Assembly: GCA_003427395.1 (NCBI GenBank)
Contig: BFEA01001193.1
Location: 108,124 to 130,472, forward strand
Origin: Chara braunii
Taxonomy: Eukaryota; Streptophyta; Charophyceae; Charales; Characeae
Reading direction: 5' to 3'
DNA: 22,349 nt
Shown: piece after piece, positions 6,800 to 16,307 of the stretch
Layout of the letters: every line of letters begins with the position of its first letter
Numbering within the stretch: position 1 is the stretch's first letter
Notes under the pieces: generated by a model
Seen by the model: the letters and a program-made list of their open reading frames with translations, nothing else
Told to the model about the DNA's origin: nothing
The model's database searches: none
Program-made: the position numbers and the translations under genes

Positions 6800-7470
6800 G
6801 TCAAAGAAACATTTCCAGTTCACTTTCCAAACTCGAAAAGTCGAGACCAATCATCCAGCAGAACGGTCCCGCAATCAGAAGGGGGAAAAAAGAAAAAAGA
6901 AAAAGAAAACACTGCACTTCGCAGGACGCTCGGTTCACCCAGCCCGCTCACCCCCCAGGCAGCCTAGTACCCCAGCTCTGCACTGTGCTGCGTCATAACA
7001 TCATCATTCATAGGGGTGGCAGTATGCGTGGGGGTATTAATCTCTTCTTCGTACGTGTGTGGATTCAAATGAAAGGGGCGTGGGGCAGTGGAGTCCAAAG
7101 GGTGGTGCCAGTAATGCATGAACATGCCATCTCAGCAAGGTGCCCACTTTTCGCACATCTTTTGCCTTCAGCAGCTGGAGATTTGGTGTGGCAATAACAC
7201 GCACGTAACTCCCCGCAGCACATAATCTCTCAACAGCTCTGACAGACGCACACATGCTTAGACTGACAGATACCACCCAGAGTTCGGTTGCAAATTTCGA
7301 AGAAGTAATTACAAAGGAATTGAAAGGATACAAGGTTTACATGTACAAGTCTACGCAAGAGTCGATCACTTGTCACCAGAACCTGCAGAAAGCAACAGAG
7401 ATTCCTTGTAAGAAATCATATCTCACTTGCACGAAAAGGAAATTCTAACATAGAAGGCACACTCCAGGTC
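6800..7470. other. Unassigned sequence
   Basis: An A/G-rich stretch (6880-6912) and several short overlapping open frames are seen; none is family-like. No RNA or repeat was recognised. Confidence 0.4.
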
Positions 7471-7474
7471 AAAT

Positions 7475-7627
7475 AACAGTAGCACATTACTTGAGGCTTT
7501 TACTCTAATGGAGGACACAATGTGAAATCCCTTCTCCTTCCACACACACANAACAGTAGCACATTACTTGAGGCTTTTACTCTAATGGAGGACACAATGT
7601 GAAATCCCTTCTCCTTCCACACACACA
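7475..7627. repeat. Exact 76-bp duplication around an N, probable assembly artefact
   Basis: The sequence aacagtagcacattacttga ... ccttccacacacacaca occurs at 7475-7550 and again from 7552, with a single N at 7551 between. Identity appears complete. The junction is in a CA microsatellite. A contig join whose overlapping ends were not merged would give exactly this picture. Confidence 0.8.
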
Positions 7628-7729
7628 CACGCATACAGTTCTCTCACCTAAGAATCAGCCTAAACACCAGGGAATCCGGTAGCTTGAAAGGCTGAGAATC
7701 ATTTCTCAGCCGACTACGTAGATACTCGA

Positions 7730-7921
7730 CTCCCAAAGCACCCTTGTTTCTCTTCTTCTTCATATTTCACACTCAAAAAGCATTTAAACTCCCAAAGCAC
7801 CCTTGTTTCTCTTCTTCTTCGTATTTCACACTCAAAAGTCTCAAAAAGCATTTTGATTTTTAACTCCCAAGCACCCTTGTTTCTCTTCTTCTTCGTATTT
7901 CACACTCAAAAAGCATTCTAC
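7730..7921. repeat. Tandem repeat, three units of 59-75 bp
   Basis: ctcccaaagcacccttgttt starts units at 7730 and 7789, and ctcccaagcacccttg starts one at 7864. Each continues with ctcttcttcttc, tatttcacactcaaaa and aaagcatt. The middle unit carries a short internal repeat of tcaaaa and an extra tttgattttt. Confidence 0.9.
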
Positions 7922-8177
7922 CAGATCAGGCACACAAAGAGCCAAAACATTCCCCGAATGGGACAAATGGGACTGCTAAACTGTGCTAACTTCTATGTTG
8001 CTAATAGAATAATAGGGAGGTGGCCAAGTAGAAGGCAGTAGAAAGGATAGACACTAGCAGTTGGAGTGCTTACTACATTGTCAGACTAGTTTTCAAGGAA
8101 GGAAGGCCATCAATAGAGGGATATGGGTTCTCGCAGCAACGGAGTAAGAGAGCAGAGAGGGCTGGCAAGAAGACACG

Positions 8178-8316
8178 GGCAGCAAAGCTTAATTTAGGAA
8201 AATGAAGTACGCATAGAGGCAAGAGGGAGAAGGAAGTGCAGACTCAGGCAGCAAAGCAAAAGTTAGGAAAATGCAATACGAATAGAGGCAAGAAGGAGAA
8301 GGAAGTGCAGGCGTGA
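8178..8316. repeat. Tandem duplication, 69-bp units
   Basis: ggcagcaaagc starts at 8178 and 8247. Both units continue taggaaaatg, atagaggcaag, ggagaaggaagtgcag. Confidence 0.85.
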
Positions 8317-8560
8317 GCAGTACTAATCCTCCTGGAAAGGGAGCAATCAATGGAGGTGTGGGGGGGAGGAAATAAAAAAGAATTCCGTTGGCCCAGGAGC
8401 ACAACGAATAGGTGCCGTACAAGCAGAAAGAGTGCTAACCAGGAGGAGGCAGGCATGACTCATGCTAAGCAGTGGCTATTGCTCATGTCTCGTGCTGCAT
8501 CGGATTCTCATCCTCTGCAGAATCTGCACAGTAAACTGTTGTCAGCAGAGGACGTCTAAG

Positions 8561-8785
8561 TCACAGTACAGAATTCCCATCATCACAATCTCCATCGTCC
8601 TTGTTGGCTTGTACACATAGTTCCGAGGACTTCTGACCCTCAACCATCAGCAGGCTATCTCCAGCCAGCCCAGTTTTTGCTAGACCACCATCTATGCCTA
8701 TCCACATCGGCAGCTTATTCATTTCCAGTCGAGAATTGAGTAAGTGGCTGACAAAATTCGCTCCTACTACCGAACTTAGAAGCAT
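8561..8785 (-). CDS. Hypothetical reading frame, 74 codons
   Basis: The minus strand reads MLLSSVVGANFVSHLLNSRL, then WIGIDGGLAKTGLAGDSLLM and an acidic C-terminus (NKDDGDCDDGNSVL). The composition is protein-like and the stop is clean; it could be a last exon. No family or splice evidence secures it. Confidence 0.2.
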   Translation of the reverse strand: MLLSSVVGANFVSHLLNSRLEMNKLPMWIGIDGGLAKTGLAGDSLLMVEGQKSSELCVQANKDDGDCDDGNSVL

Positions 8786-8795
8786 GCCTCCGTGC

Positions 8796-8858
8796 CAGGC
8801 CCATAAGGGCCTGTTTAAGAAAAAAAGAAAAGAAGAAGAAAAAAAAAAGGCAGCATGC
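8796..8858. other. Small hairpin followed by purine tract
   Basis: caggccc (8796-8802) and gggcctg (8807-8813) form a perfect 7-bp stem with loop ataa. It is followed by an A/G-only tract of about 30 bases from 8817. The word gcatgcctgcc/gcatgcctcc flanks it on both sides. It could be the tail of a small retro-element. Confidence 0.4.
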
Positions 8859-8946
8859 CTGCCATGCCTCTGAAAAAGGGTTGTCTAGTCAAAAATAACC
8901 ATGCCAACCAGTTCGATTTCTCAAGGATAGACTTCTTCTTATGATC

Positions 8947-9566
8947 AGAAAACCTTGCTGGGCGCAGTCAAGAAAAGCTGGCATCCTTAAAACCCTGCTA
9001 CTTTCTCGCGCCTAGATTACAAACGCATTCGTCTCCTTGCTCAATTTTGACAACCCAGTCGTTCTACCGAACCGAACCCTCTTTTGCCACTAGAACATCT
9101 GAACACAACCGTCAGCTGAAACTGGCTCTTCGGAAAACAGAGACAGCAAGCAGAAAACCTGCGGGGCGCACTCAAGAAACTGGCATCCTTACCCCTGCTA
9201 CTTTTCCATGCCTAGATCACAAACCCATTAACCTCCGCTCAACTTCTACAACCCAGTCGATAAGGGCCAAGGTTTTCACCGAACCCTCTTCTGCCATAGA
9301 ACATCTGAACACGACCGTCTGTCTCTTCGAGAAACATGACACAGCGGACAGAAACCTGCAGGGCGCCGTCGAGAAACTGGCATCCTTACCACTGCTACTT
9401 TTACACACCTAGATCACAAACCCACATTAATCTCCTGCTCAATGTCTACAACCCAGTCGAGAAGGGCCAAGGTTGCTGCCGGACCCTCTTTTACCACAAG
9501 TTAGAAAATCTGAATACGATCATTAGTTGAGACCGGCTCTTCGAGAAACAGGAGACAGCAAACTGG
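8947..9566. repeat. Tandem array, three units of about 200 bp
   Basis: Units starting agaaaacct(t)gc.gggcgc begin at 8947, 9152 and 9350. Each repeats in order: tcaagaaa/tcgagaaactggcatcctta, ctgctactttt, tagatcacaaac, aacccagtcg, accctctttt, aacatctgaa, cgaccgtc and gacagca. Divergence is moderate with small indels. Confidence 0.85.
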
Positions 9567-9830
9567 ACGGAAGATCACACATGGTTCCTCGACAGCTACT
9601 CTGATCTGACACAAACAGTTTCAGCTGACTTCAGAAACTTCGCGAGGGAAAGGAACACGCCTGTCTTTTCCACTAGAGCATCTGAACGGAACTGTCAGTA
9701 GCAAATAGCTTTTCAAGAAAAAAAACAGGGGACAGCAAACAGGACAAATCATCGTCAATGGTTTGTGCACAGCTACTTTGATCTGAAGAAGACGGTGCTT
9801 CCAGAAATCCGGCACGGGGAAAGGAAGGCG
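9567..9830. repeat. Second-order duplication, period about 175 bp
   Basis: The block agctactctgatctgacaca ... gagggaaaggaa (9592-9656) is repeated as agctactttgatctgaagaa ... ggggaaaggaa (9772-9826). In between are attenuated copies of the 8947-9566 array words (actagagcatctgaacgg, gacagcaaac), so the array continues in decayed form up to the retrotransposon. Confidence 0.6.
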
Positions 9831-10297
9831 AGAAAGAAGCAACCAGAACCTGCAACAAATTTCCGAAGCCAACCTCATTTCAGGCCGCACCAGCAACTTT
9901 ACCTCCAGCATTCTGAAAAATGTGGAGGAGCTGCAAGGATCTGGGTCCTCGGCCGGCCTAAGCGGCCCCTTTACAGCATATGTGCCCGCCCTAAGTGAAG
10001 GCGGGGCCTAACAAATCACGAGAGGCCCTTGGTTGTCAATTTCGCACTTGGGGGTCCAAGCAGTTTCGTCGCGACAGTTGGTTGAAGGGAAACACAGGGC
10101 GAGCAGCATGGAAATTTCCAGGCCTTCTAGGCCTTTCCAAAAGATCAGGCCCCGGGCCAGATTCACAGCCTCATACACAGACAGTTGGGAGGCCCAACCG
10201 AATGAGGCCCAGTAGCTGCACCAGAGGCGCAGCATCCTGGGGTCTACCGGAAGCTTCTGGGCCCAGGCCAGTCCAGCCAGGCTGCCGAACGAGGCAG

Positions 10298-10320
10298 GCT
10301 CTTTCCATATAGGAAAGAGC
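10298..10320. promoter_or_regulatory. LTR hairpin with TATA-like loop (5' LTR copy)
   Basis: gctctttcc, loop atata, ggaaagagc: a perfect 9-bp stem with a 5-base loop, preserved exactly in the other LTR at 16664-16686. The catataggaa core is the best TATA-like sequence in the LTR, so it may be the promoter; that role is inferred. Confidence 0.4.
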
Positions 10321-10669
10321 TCGCTACCTGGCCAGGAAATTTCGGGCACTTGCTGGCTGGAGGCAGCGCTGCTGGAGAGCGAGCTCGCGTGCTGGCTGCT
10401 GGCATTGGAGCAAGAGGCTGCGCACGTGCGGTCGTGTGGTGAAGCAGGGCGCTGCTGAGGGCAGCGGCATAGCCCAGCCTCCATAGCTGGCTGTGGGCTT
10501 GGACATACAGTGAGGCCAGGGGTGGTCTTCGGGTGTACAACAAAGGGAGACATGGGAGAGAGTCAAGGGGGGGAGAGAGAAGGAGGATGATGATGATGAT
10601 GTGAGGGCACATACCTGGTATTGGCGGTGATTCTGCATGGGCGACATCTTCAAGTACTTCGGGTGCCGC

Positions 10670-10677
10670 TGACGTCA
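10670..10677. promoter_or_regulatory. TGACGTCA palindrome (bZIP/CRE-type site) in 5' LTR
   Basis: A perfect 8-base TGACGTCA, the binding core of bZIP factors (CREB/TGA type), lies at the same LTR position in both copies (17036-17043 in the 3' LTR). Retention in both is expected from copying, so function is only suggested. Confidence 0.4.
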
Positions 10678-10680
10678 ACA

Positions 10681-11355
10681 NNNNNNNNNNNNNNNNNNNN
10701 NNNNNNNNNNNNNNNNNNNNNNNNNNNNNNNNNNNNNNNNNNNNNNNNNNNNNNNNNNNNNNNNNNNNNNNNNNNNNNNNNNNNNNNNNNNNNNNNNNNN
10801 NNNNNNNNNNNNNNNNNNNNNNNNNNNNNNNNNNNNNNNNNNNNNNNNNNNNNNNNNNNNNNNNNNNNNNNNNNNNNNNNNNNNNNNNNNNNNNNNNNNN
10901 NNNNNNNNNNNNNNNNNNNNNNNNNNNNNNNNNNNNNNNNNNNNNNNNNNNNNNNNNNNNNNNNNNNNNNNNNNNNNNNNNNNNNNNNNNNNNNNNNNNN
11001 NNNNNNNNNNNNNNNNNNNNNNNNNNNNNNNNNNNNNNNNNNNNNNNNNNNNNNNNNNNNNNNNNNNNNNNNNNNNNNNNNNNNNNNNNNNNNNNNNNNN
11101 NNNNNNNNNNNNNNNNNNNNNNNNNNNNNNNNNNNNNNNNNNNNNNNNNNNNNNNNNNNNNNNNNNNNNNNNNNNNNNNNNNNNNNNNNNNNNNNNNNNN
11201 NNNNNNNNNNNNNNNNNNNNNNNNNNNNNNNNNNNNNNNNNNNNNNNNNNNNNNNNNNNNNNNNNNNNNNNNNNNNNNNNNNNNNNNNNNNNNNNNNNNN
11301 NNNNNNNNNNNNNNNNNNNNNNNNNNNNNNNNNNNNNNNNNNNNNNNNNNNNNNN
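10681..11355. other. Assembly gap (675 Ns)
   Basis: The gap is a run of Ns only. Its left edge falls inside the 5' LTR, about 75-80 bases before the predicted LTR end. The missing part should hold the LTR end, the primer-binding site and the start of the leader. The true length is unknown. Confidence 0.95.
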
Positions 11356-12150
11356 GGCCCTGGACGAAGCACTCAGGTCACGGTCACCATGCCAACCTGC
11401 TGGGACTAGTACACGCATACTTTGCCGCAAGTCCTTGGTTCTGCTGCTGCGCAGTAGAGGTCACGCAGGGCATGCCAGCCCTTTGAACAGACGCTTTCCA
11501 GACCGTCTTTAAATATTTCTGGCGGGGACTCGGTGTTCATTCTGGCTGTGATCATCGTCCTGTCTGCGACGTTAAATAATTCCTGAGGAGTTACGGGGGA
11601 TCTCCTTAAATGCCTCCTGATCAGCCAGATCAAACCGGGTGTAAGGCTCGTTGCATGTGAGGATAAATAATGTGCAGGGGCTGGCACGTTCGGCGTTAAC
11701 TTGGGGCACAGGGGTGGGCCGAATTGCACACCTTCAGACACGCTGCTCAACCAGATGCTCAGGGCGTCGACACAAAGCGACTACTCAGAGTACAGGGTGA
11801 GGGTTGGATTCGGGTAACTGTGCGCTGTGGCACTAATTAGATAAACTGCCATCCAGCATACATCTTTGCAGGAGATGTTATTTTTATTTTTTATTATTTA
11901 GGTGTTACGGACTTGACTAACAACTGATAGACAGCTGCAGATAGAGTAATCTTTGCTGCAATGCCATTTGTATTAGAGTAATCTAAAAATAGATTTTATA
12001 TCTTCTGTAGGATCTGACATTGGTTGACACCTAACCACCTAAATGTTTCTGTCCAGGCCGACCGAATTTAGTTGCACATTATAATCGGTTGTGTGTCATG
12101 CTGAGGTAGGATTCAGTGTGGATTCTAGTTTAGATCACACACACTAGCTA
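11356..12150 (+). other. Chromovirus leader region, no recognised gene
   Basis: The sequence between gap and gag is moderately AT-rich towards its 3' side (tttttattttttattattta near 11880). A minus-strand frame at 11406-11750 (114 codons, starting MSSVSEGVQFGPPLCPKLTP) is open and fairly protein-like. It is antisense to the element, though, and matches nothing I know. It may be chance, or a captured host fragment. Confidence 0.4.
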
Positions 12151-14341
12151 ATGAGTGATGCAAGCACTAGTGAGGAGGAGTTGTTACTGGACGACCGTAG
12201 GACTACTCGTAGAACTGCTCTCAGTCGACCTTTGACTTTCCTAGAGTTAGGTCCAGGAGACGAAGGAGACTACGGAGAGAGGCTAGAGAGAGAGCAGCAG
12301 CAAGGAGAGCGAGGGACGTCGCGACCAGCACCAGGTCTAGGACTACAGCTAGTATCGGTACGACCATGGCTACTTCCTCTACCATGTCGCAGGCTTCTTC
12401 ACAGAGCACTTCGTCAGGAGTTAGTCAGAGTGGTTCTCGTGTTTCCATTAGCCAAAGTGTTGGCTTGCAGGTCAGCCAGCAGACTCAACTCACGCCGGAG
12501 GATTACGAGATCCTCCAAGCGGAAGAACTTCAGGATGAGTTGCAGCGACAATTGGATGAAGCAACAAAGAGGAGAAGGAGAGTTATTATGAGGAATCTAG
12601 ACTAGGTAGTAGATTGCAGGAGTTAATCAGATTAGAAGCACTAGATGAGTCAACACTTGACCCTGCGATGCGAGCATTGCGTAACTCGCTCATGTGTGTG
12701 GCGGAGACACAGGTAGTTCAGCAGGAGGTGTTGGCTGAACTAGTGGAAGGACAAAAACGAATTCTGGCTGCATTACAAGCTCCTCACCCATTGATGAGGC
12801 AACCTCAGTTTGTTGTAGCTCCCCCTCCGGGTGCAGGTCCATCAGTGACGCTGCCGCCGGTAGGGCCATCATTCTCGCCCATGTTTGGCATGCCCCCTCC
12901 AGGTGGTTACGTAGCAACTAGTGGTCCGGTTCATAGAGTCCCGCCGTACCATCAACAACAGTGGTTACTACAGTCCCACTGTCAAGCCAGGCCCAGGTTA
13001 GTGTGCAGCAACCTGTTTCGGTGGCTATGCAGCCACTGCATCAATCACCTGGGCCCATGCAACCCATGCAGTGGATGCCCAAGATCCCCTTGCTGAGTCC
13101 AAAGCCCTTCTCTGGCGACAAGAAGAAGGATGAGGACCTGGACCCCTGGGTAAGGATTGTGCCTACCTATGTGAGGCACAAGCTTACCAGGCCAGAGCAG
13201 GAAGTCATAGTGGCTGCCTCCTTTTTAGAAGGATCAGCAGCAACAGGGCTATGGTCAGAATTTTGATGCATGGGCCCAATCTCAGACATTGGAACATTTC
13301 GCACGGACTGTGTATGTTAGGTGGCACGACCCGCAAGGTGCTCAAAAGCCCACCGACGCGATCAACAGTCTGAGTACCAAAAGGTACCGGACTGTTCGCG
13401 AAGTCACAGACGCCGTAGAAAGGTTGATCGTGGTACCGGGCGTGCAGTATAACCCACAGGTACTCCTCACGGATTATTTGCGATGTCTACCCACAGAGGT
13501 CAAGAATAAACTGGTGGATGAGGCCTATATAGACCAGCATGACTTCGCTTCTTTAAGCAAGAAAGCCTTAGATATAGAGGCGAAGCTTGGGTCCGCTCAT
13601 CAGGGACCAGTAGATGGTAGGAGGAAGAAGCTTCCCCAAGACTGGAAAAAGAAAGGTCAACTCATGTTTGTTGACCACGATGGTCAAACAACTGAGATTG
13701 ACGAGTTCCCAGACTTAAGGGAGGAGACAGAGCAAGATGGGGCCAATGAGACTTCGGATGGGGGAGTCGTGGCACACATCAGAGAAAAGGCTACGGGGAC
13801 CGGGAAGAAGAAGGTAGTACAGTCCACGGGCCAGGACGACCAAGGAACGCCCGCCTGGGTAAAACCTGGTTTAGATTACGAGGTTTGGTGTGACCGAGTT
13901 GTTAGCGGTACTTGCATGAACTATGGCGACTATGGCCACACGTCCAGGACATGCCGTGGCAAAAAGGTCACTACGAAGTTGGCATTCCCAATTGTGGTAG
14001 GCTTATCTTCGAACCCTGGCAGTGCTTCTGCGAGCACTTCACAAAAACACCTCGGGCCAGTAGGAGTTTTAGCCGCTCTTACTCGCGCTGAAGTGGTTAC
14101 GTTACCTTCTCCACTTCAGGCATTGGCCAAGGCTAGTGGCCCACACATCGCCCCGCAGACACATTCAGACCCACCGACGCTCTGTTCGAGAGATGTGTCT
14201 AAGTCCCTAGAAGAGTTACAATCTAAGTGGCCAGGGAAGGACCCCAGAGATTCTTGGGCGATGATCAGTAGAGGTCCAAAGGGTGAACATTTCGTGGTAG
14301 AGGTTGATGTGGCCGCAAAGTCGGCGCCTTTGCAGACATAG
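12151..14341 (+). pseudogene. gag: gag of Ty3/gypsy element, frameshifted
   Basis: Gag forms the particle that packages element RNA. The reading moves through successive frames: from 12151 (MSDASTSEEELLLDDRRTT), to the frame of 12366 by about 12250-12300, to that of 12614 near 12575, to that of 12961 near 12955, and to that of 13289 near 13262. At least four frameshifts are needed. Order: acidic start, Arg-rich and Ser/Gln-rich stretch, coiled-coil-like Glu/Gln/Leu segment (about 12480-12780), Pro-rich linker, then the retrotransposon gag core with KPFSGDKK (about 13105) and the RW.DPQGAQ.PTDAINSL block (about 13316-13370). The C-terminal zinc knuckle at about 13913-13960 reads CMNYGDYGHTSRTC: the second Cys of CX2CX4HX4C is Tyr, so zinc binding should be lost. 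The stop at 14339-14341 precedes protease. Confidence 0.88.
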
Positions 14342-14613
14342 GCTCTACGTGGAACTTCATCAGTTGTGCTTATGTAGACTGCGCTTAGGGGACCAAGTGC
14401 AGCGACTTAGCAGAACTATACTTCTACGCTGGCCAACAAGCACCAAATGTTGGTAAAAGACTATGTCAAGGACGTAGTCTGTACCTTCTCCTGTGGAGGA
14501 GGGGAAGTGAGCCATAAAATTTCCTTCCTGGTTAGCGACGAACTGCCCTTTGACATGCGCCTAGGTATGTACTACCTCGAGGTCGCGCAAACCAGTTTGA
14601 TTGGGACAGAAAG
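14329..14613 (+). pseudogene. pr: Retropepsin-like protease remnant
   Basis: In a different frame from gag the sequence reads FADIGSTWNFIS (14329-14364), where retropepsins have D-T/S-G; here the Thr is Ile. A stop follows at 14386. Further on, another frame gives MLVKDYVKDVVCTFSCGGGE and then VSDELPFDMRLGMYYLE (about 14530-14583), matching the protease C-terminal part where an I/L-LGMDWL motif is usual. At least two frameshifts and one stop lie between, so no active protease could be made. In life it would cleave the Gag-Pol polyprotein. Confidence 0.75.
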
Positions 14614-15202
14614 GTGTTGATTCACAAATTGCCCAATGGTAGATCTGTTAGATTGCAAAAGTTTAAAGCTAGCAGTCTGATAGAAAACTACGGGCGCATG
14701 TGTGCATCATCTTCCTATAACTACTATAAGCAAAATCGTGAGGAGGGCATGTATTTAGTCTTTGTCTCTGAGAAGGGGGAGGCCGTTAAAACACCCCCAG
14801 AGATAAAATCAATCGTCGCACAATATTCTGACCTTTTTTTAGGAGCCCACAGGCGTGGTAGAAAGGGAGGTTGTCCATGCAATAGAGGTTGTCCCAGGTA
14901 GTAAGGTGCCTAGAGGACGAATCTATAGGATGTCTCCTGCGGAGTTGTATGAGCTCCGCCGCCAGCTCAAAGAGCTCACAGAGAAGGGATGGATTCGGAC
15001 TAGTACCTCCTCTTACAGCGCTCCTGTCTTATTCGTACCGAAGAAGGGAGGTACCCTGAGGATGTGCATTGATTATAGGGGTCTCAATGCCATCACTGTT
15101 AAAAACGCAGAGCCCCTACCCCGCATCGACGACCTACTGGATAGAGTGCAGGGATGCCGGTACTTTACTAAGATAGATCTGAAGTTTGGATATTGCTATT
15201 AG
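14614..15202 (+). pseudogene. pol (RT): Reverse transcriptase, N-terminal part, one frameshift
   Basis: From 14614 the connector after protease is open (MLIHKLPNGRSVRLQKFKAS). A frameshift near 14840 moves to the next frame, which carries the RT fingers: [20 protein letters not shown], then [20 protein letters not shown] (about 15015-15079), [14 protein letters not shown] and [10 protein letters not shown] (about 15161-15190). The D of KIDL (15176-15178) is the first catalytic Asp of Ty3-type RT. The frame stops at 15202 because bases are missing just after GY, where family members read HQI. Confidence 0.9.
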
Positions 15203-15750
15203 ACCTGAGGACCAGCACGAAACTGCATTTCAGACCAGGTACGGTCTATACGAGTTTGTGGTGATGCCCTTCGGCCTATGCAATGCGCCTGGGACATTCC
15301 AACACGCAATGAACAGGATCTTGCTAGGTTTCCTAAGACAACACCAGTACAAGGTTAACTTGGAGAAATGCGAGTTTGGTCGCACCAAGATCTTGTACCT
15401 GGGTCATGAAATTTCAGCAAAAGGGATGAGGCCAGATGATGCAAAGGTAACCAGCATTCGTGACTGGCCCATACCTCAGACTGTTACTAAGGTCAGATCG
15501 TATTTGGGGATGACGGGCTACTACCGTCCATTTGTGAAGAACTATGGTACTATAGCTTCCCCATTAACAGATCTAACTCGACTTCACACCCCTTGGGAAT
15601 GGACAGAAGAGTGTGAGGCGGCCTTTAAGAAATTGAAGTATGCTCTAACACACTATGAAGTCCTCAAGCTCCCGGATCCTGAACAGCCCTTTGTCGTGAC
15701 CACAGACGCCAACCAATATGGCATAGGCGCGGTCCTTGCGCAAAGATTGA
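15186..15750 (+). pseudogene. pol (RT/RH): Reverse transcriptase C-terminal part lacking YxDD, plus start of RNase H
   Basis: The sequence continues in a third frame: [20 protein letters not shown], then FVVMPFGLCNAPGTFQHAMN (to about 15315), then directly LRQHQYKVNLEKCEFG (from about 15333). In Ty3/gypsy RTs some 35-40 residues, including the YxDD catalytic box, lie between these two blocks; they are absent here and the frame is kept. The connection domain follows (LGHEISAKGMRPDD, LGMTGYYRPFVKNY, LTRLHTPWEWTEECEAAFKK). RNase H begins with FVVTTDANQYGIGAVLAQ (about 15690-15741), which keeps the first catalytic Asp, but the rest of RNase H is gone. An RT without YxDD cannot polymerise. Confidence 0.9.
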
Positions 15751-15853
15751 CTTTTGATTTGTATATTCCAAACGGAATGATTTATTAATAGAAATATAGA
15801 GTCTGGGTAAAGTCATCTGAACTGAGTTAGGAGATGGGAATTTCACGAAACTG
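15742..15853 (+). other. Scar of a large internal deletion
   Basis: About 110 AT-rich bases of no recognisable origin (for example tttgtatattccaaacgg) join the start of RNase H to the integrase C-terminus. In a complete element roughly 2 kb (rest of RNase H, zinc-finger and DDE core of integrase) would lie here. The length is an estimate from family layout. Confidence 0.75.
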
Positions 15854-16270
15854 ATGCCACAATACTTTGGGCCCTGGGAGATCTTAGACATTATAGGGGA
15901 TCAACCGGATGGGCCTTCATATGTGATTCGCATCCCTCCACACTTGCGCACTTACCCTGTTTTCCATGCATCCAAGTTGGCACCTTTCGCTGTCACAGAT
16001 AGGTTTCCCTCCAGGAGATCAATGCTGCCCCCAACCATGGATGGCGAAGCGGATATTGACCAGATCGTGGAGCATCAAGTGATGCCAATACCTCGACCAT
16101 CAGGCAGAGGCCGCCCTCCTAAACCAAGAATGCAGTATCGTGCGAGGTTCAGACATCATCTCGATCCTAAAGAAGATCGCTGGTTCACACGAGAGGAACT
16201 CATGAGAACAACACCTCAAGTGATTGCAGGCTACGAAAGAGAACTCAAAGGGAAGATGCCTGCAGAGTGA
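15854..16270 (+). pseudogene. int: Integrase C-terminus with GPY/F module and chromodomain-like tail
   Basis: The open segment begins MPQYFGPWEILDIIG, the GPY/F module of Ty3/gypsy integrases, followed by YVIRIPPHLRTYPVFHASKL (usual order L/I-P...HPVFH-S-L). The last 70 residues (IDQIVEHQ..., then MQYRARFRHHLDPKEDRWFT, REEL, and VIAGYEREL) follow the chromodomain plan of a conserved hydrophobic start, aromatic-rich strand and W-x-REEL-x-Y helix. Such tails direct chromoviruses to heterochromatin by reading histone marks. The ATG is internal to the former polyprotein and not a real start. The stop tga ends at 16270, 26 bases before the polypurine tract. Confidence 0.88.
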
Positions 16271-16296
16271 AAGACTTCTCAGAGGACTAACGAAGT

Positions 16297-16307
16297 AAAG
16301 GAGGGAA
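16297..16307 (+). promoter_or_regulatory. Polypurine tract
   Basis: aaaggagggaa directly precedes the TG of the 3' LTR. This is the place and composition of the RNase-H-resistant primer for plus-strand DNA in LTR retrotransposons. Confidence 0.85.

Larger units (their letters stand above)
9932..10680 (+). mobile_element. 5' LTR of the chromovirus (3' end hidden by gap)
   Basis: It aligns with 16308-17046 over its whole visible length. It carries about 25 substitutions and a few indels, including an extra ccctaagtg-type insertion near 9990. By comparison with the 3' copy, the last 75-80 bases, and probably the primer-binding site, fall in the gap. Long minus-strand frames (up to 181 codons) across it are open in two phases at once and reflect GC-rich composition. 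Confidence 0.9.

Noticed and set aside
7254-7448. 64-codon plus-strand frame
   Set aside because: It has no family resemblance, no context and an average length for chance frames in this window.
10008-10553. 181-codon minus-strand frame in the 5' LTR, with a 200-codon counterpart at 16374-16976
   Set aside because: Two different minus frames are open over the same DNA in both LTRs and the residues follow GC-rich composition, so this is taken as a composition effect, not a captured gene.
10621-11430. Open frames of about 250 codons on both strands
   Set aside because: They consist almost wholly of Ns in the assembly gap.
14855-15202. Independent gene encoding a short reverse transcriptase
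   Set aside because: It is one frame segment of the broken pol gene and continues on both sides in other frames.
12151-16270. A new defence or retron-like system built on the reverse transcriptase
   Set aside because: Gag, protease, RNase H start, GPY/F module, LTRs and polypurine tract show an ordinary Ty3/gypsy element, and the RT lacks its active site.
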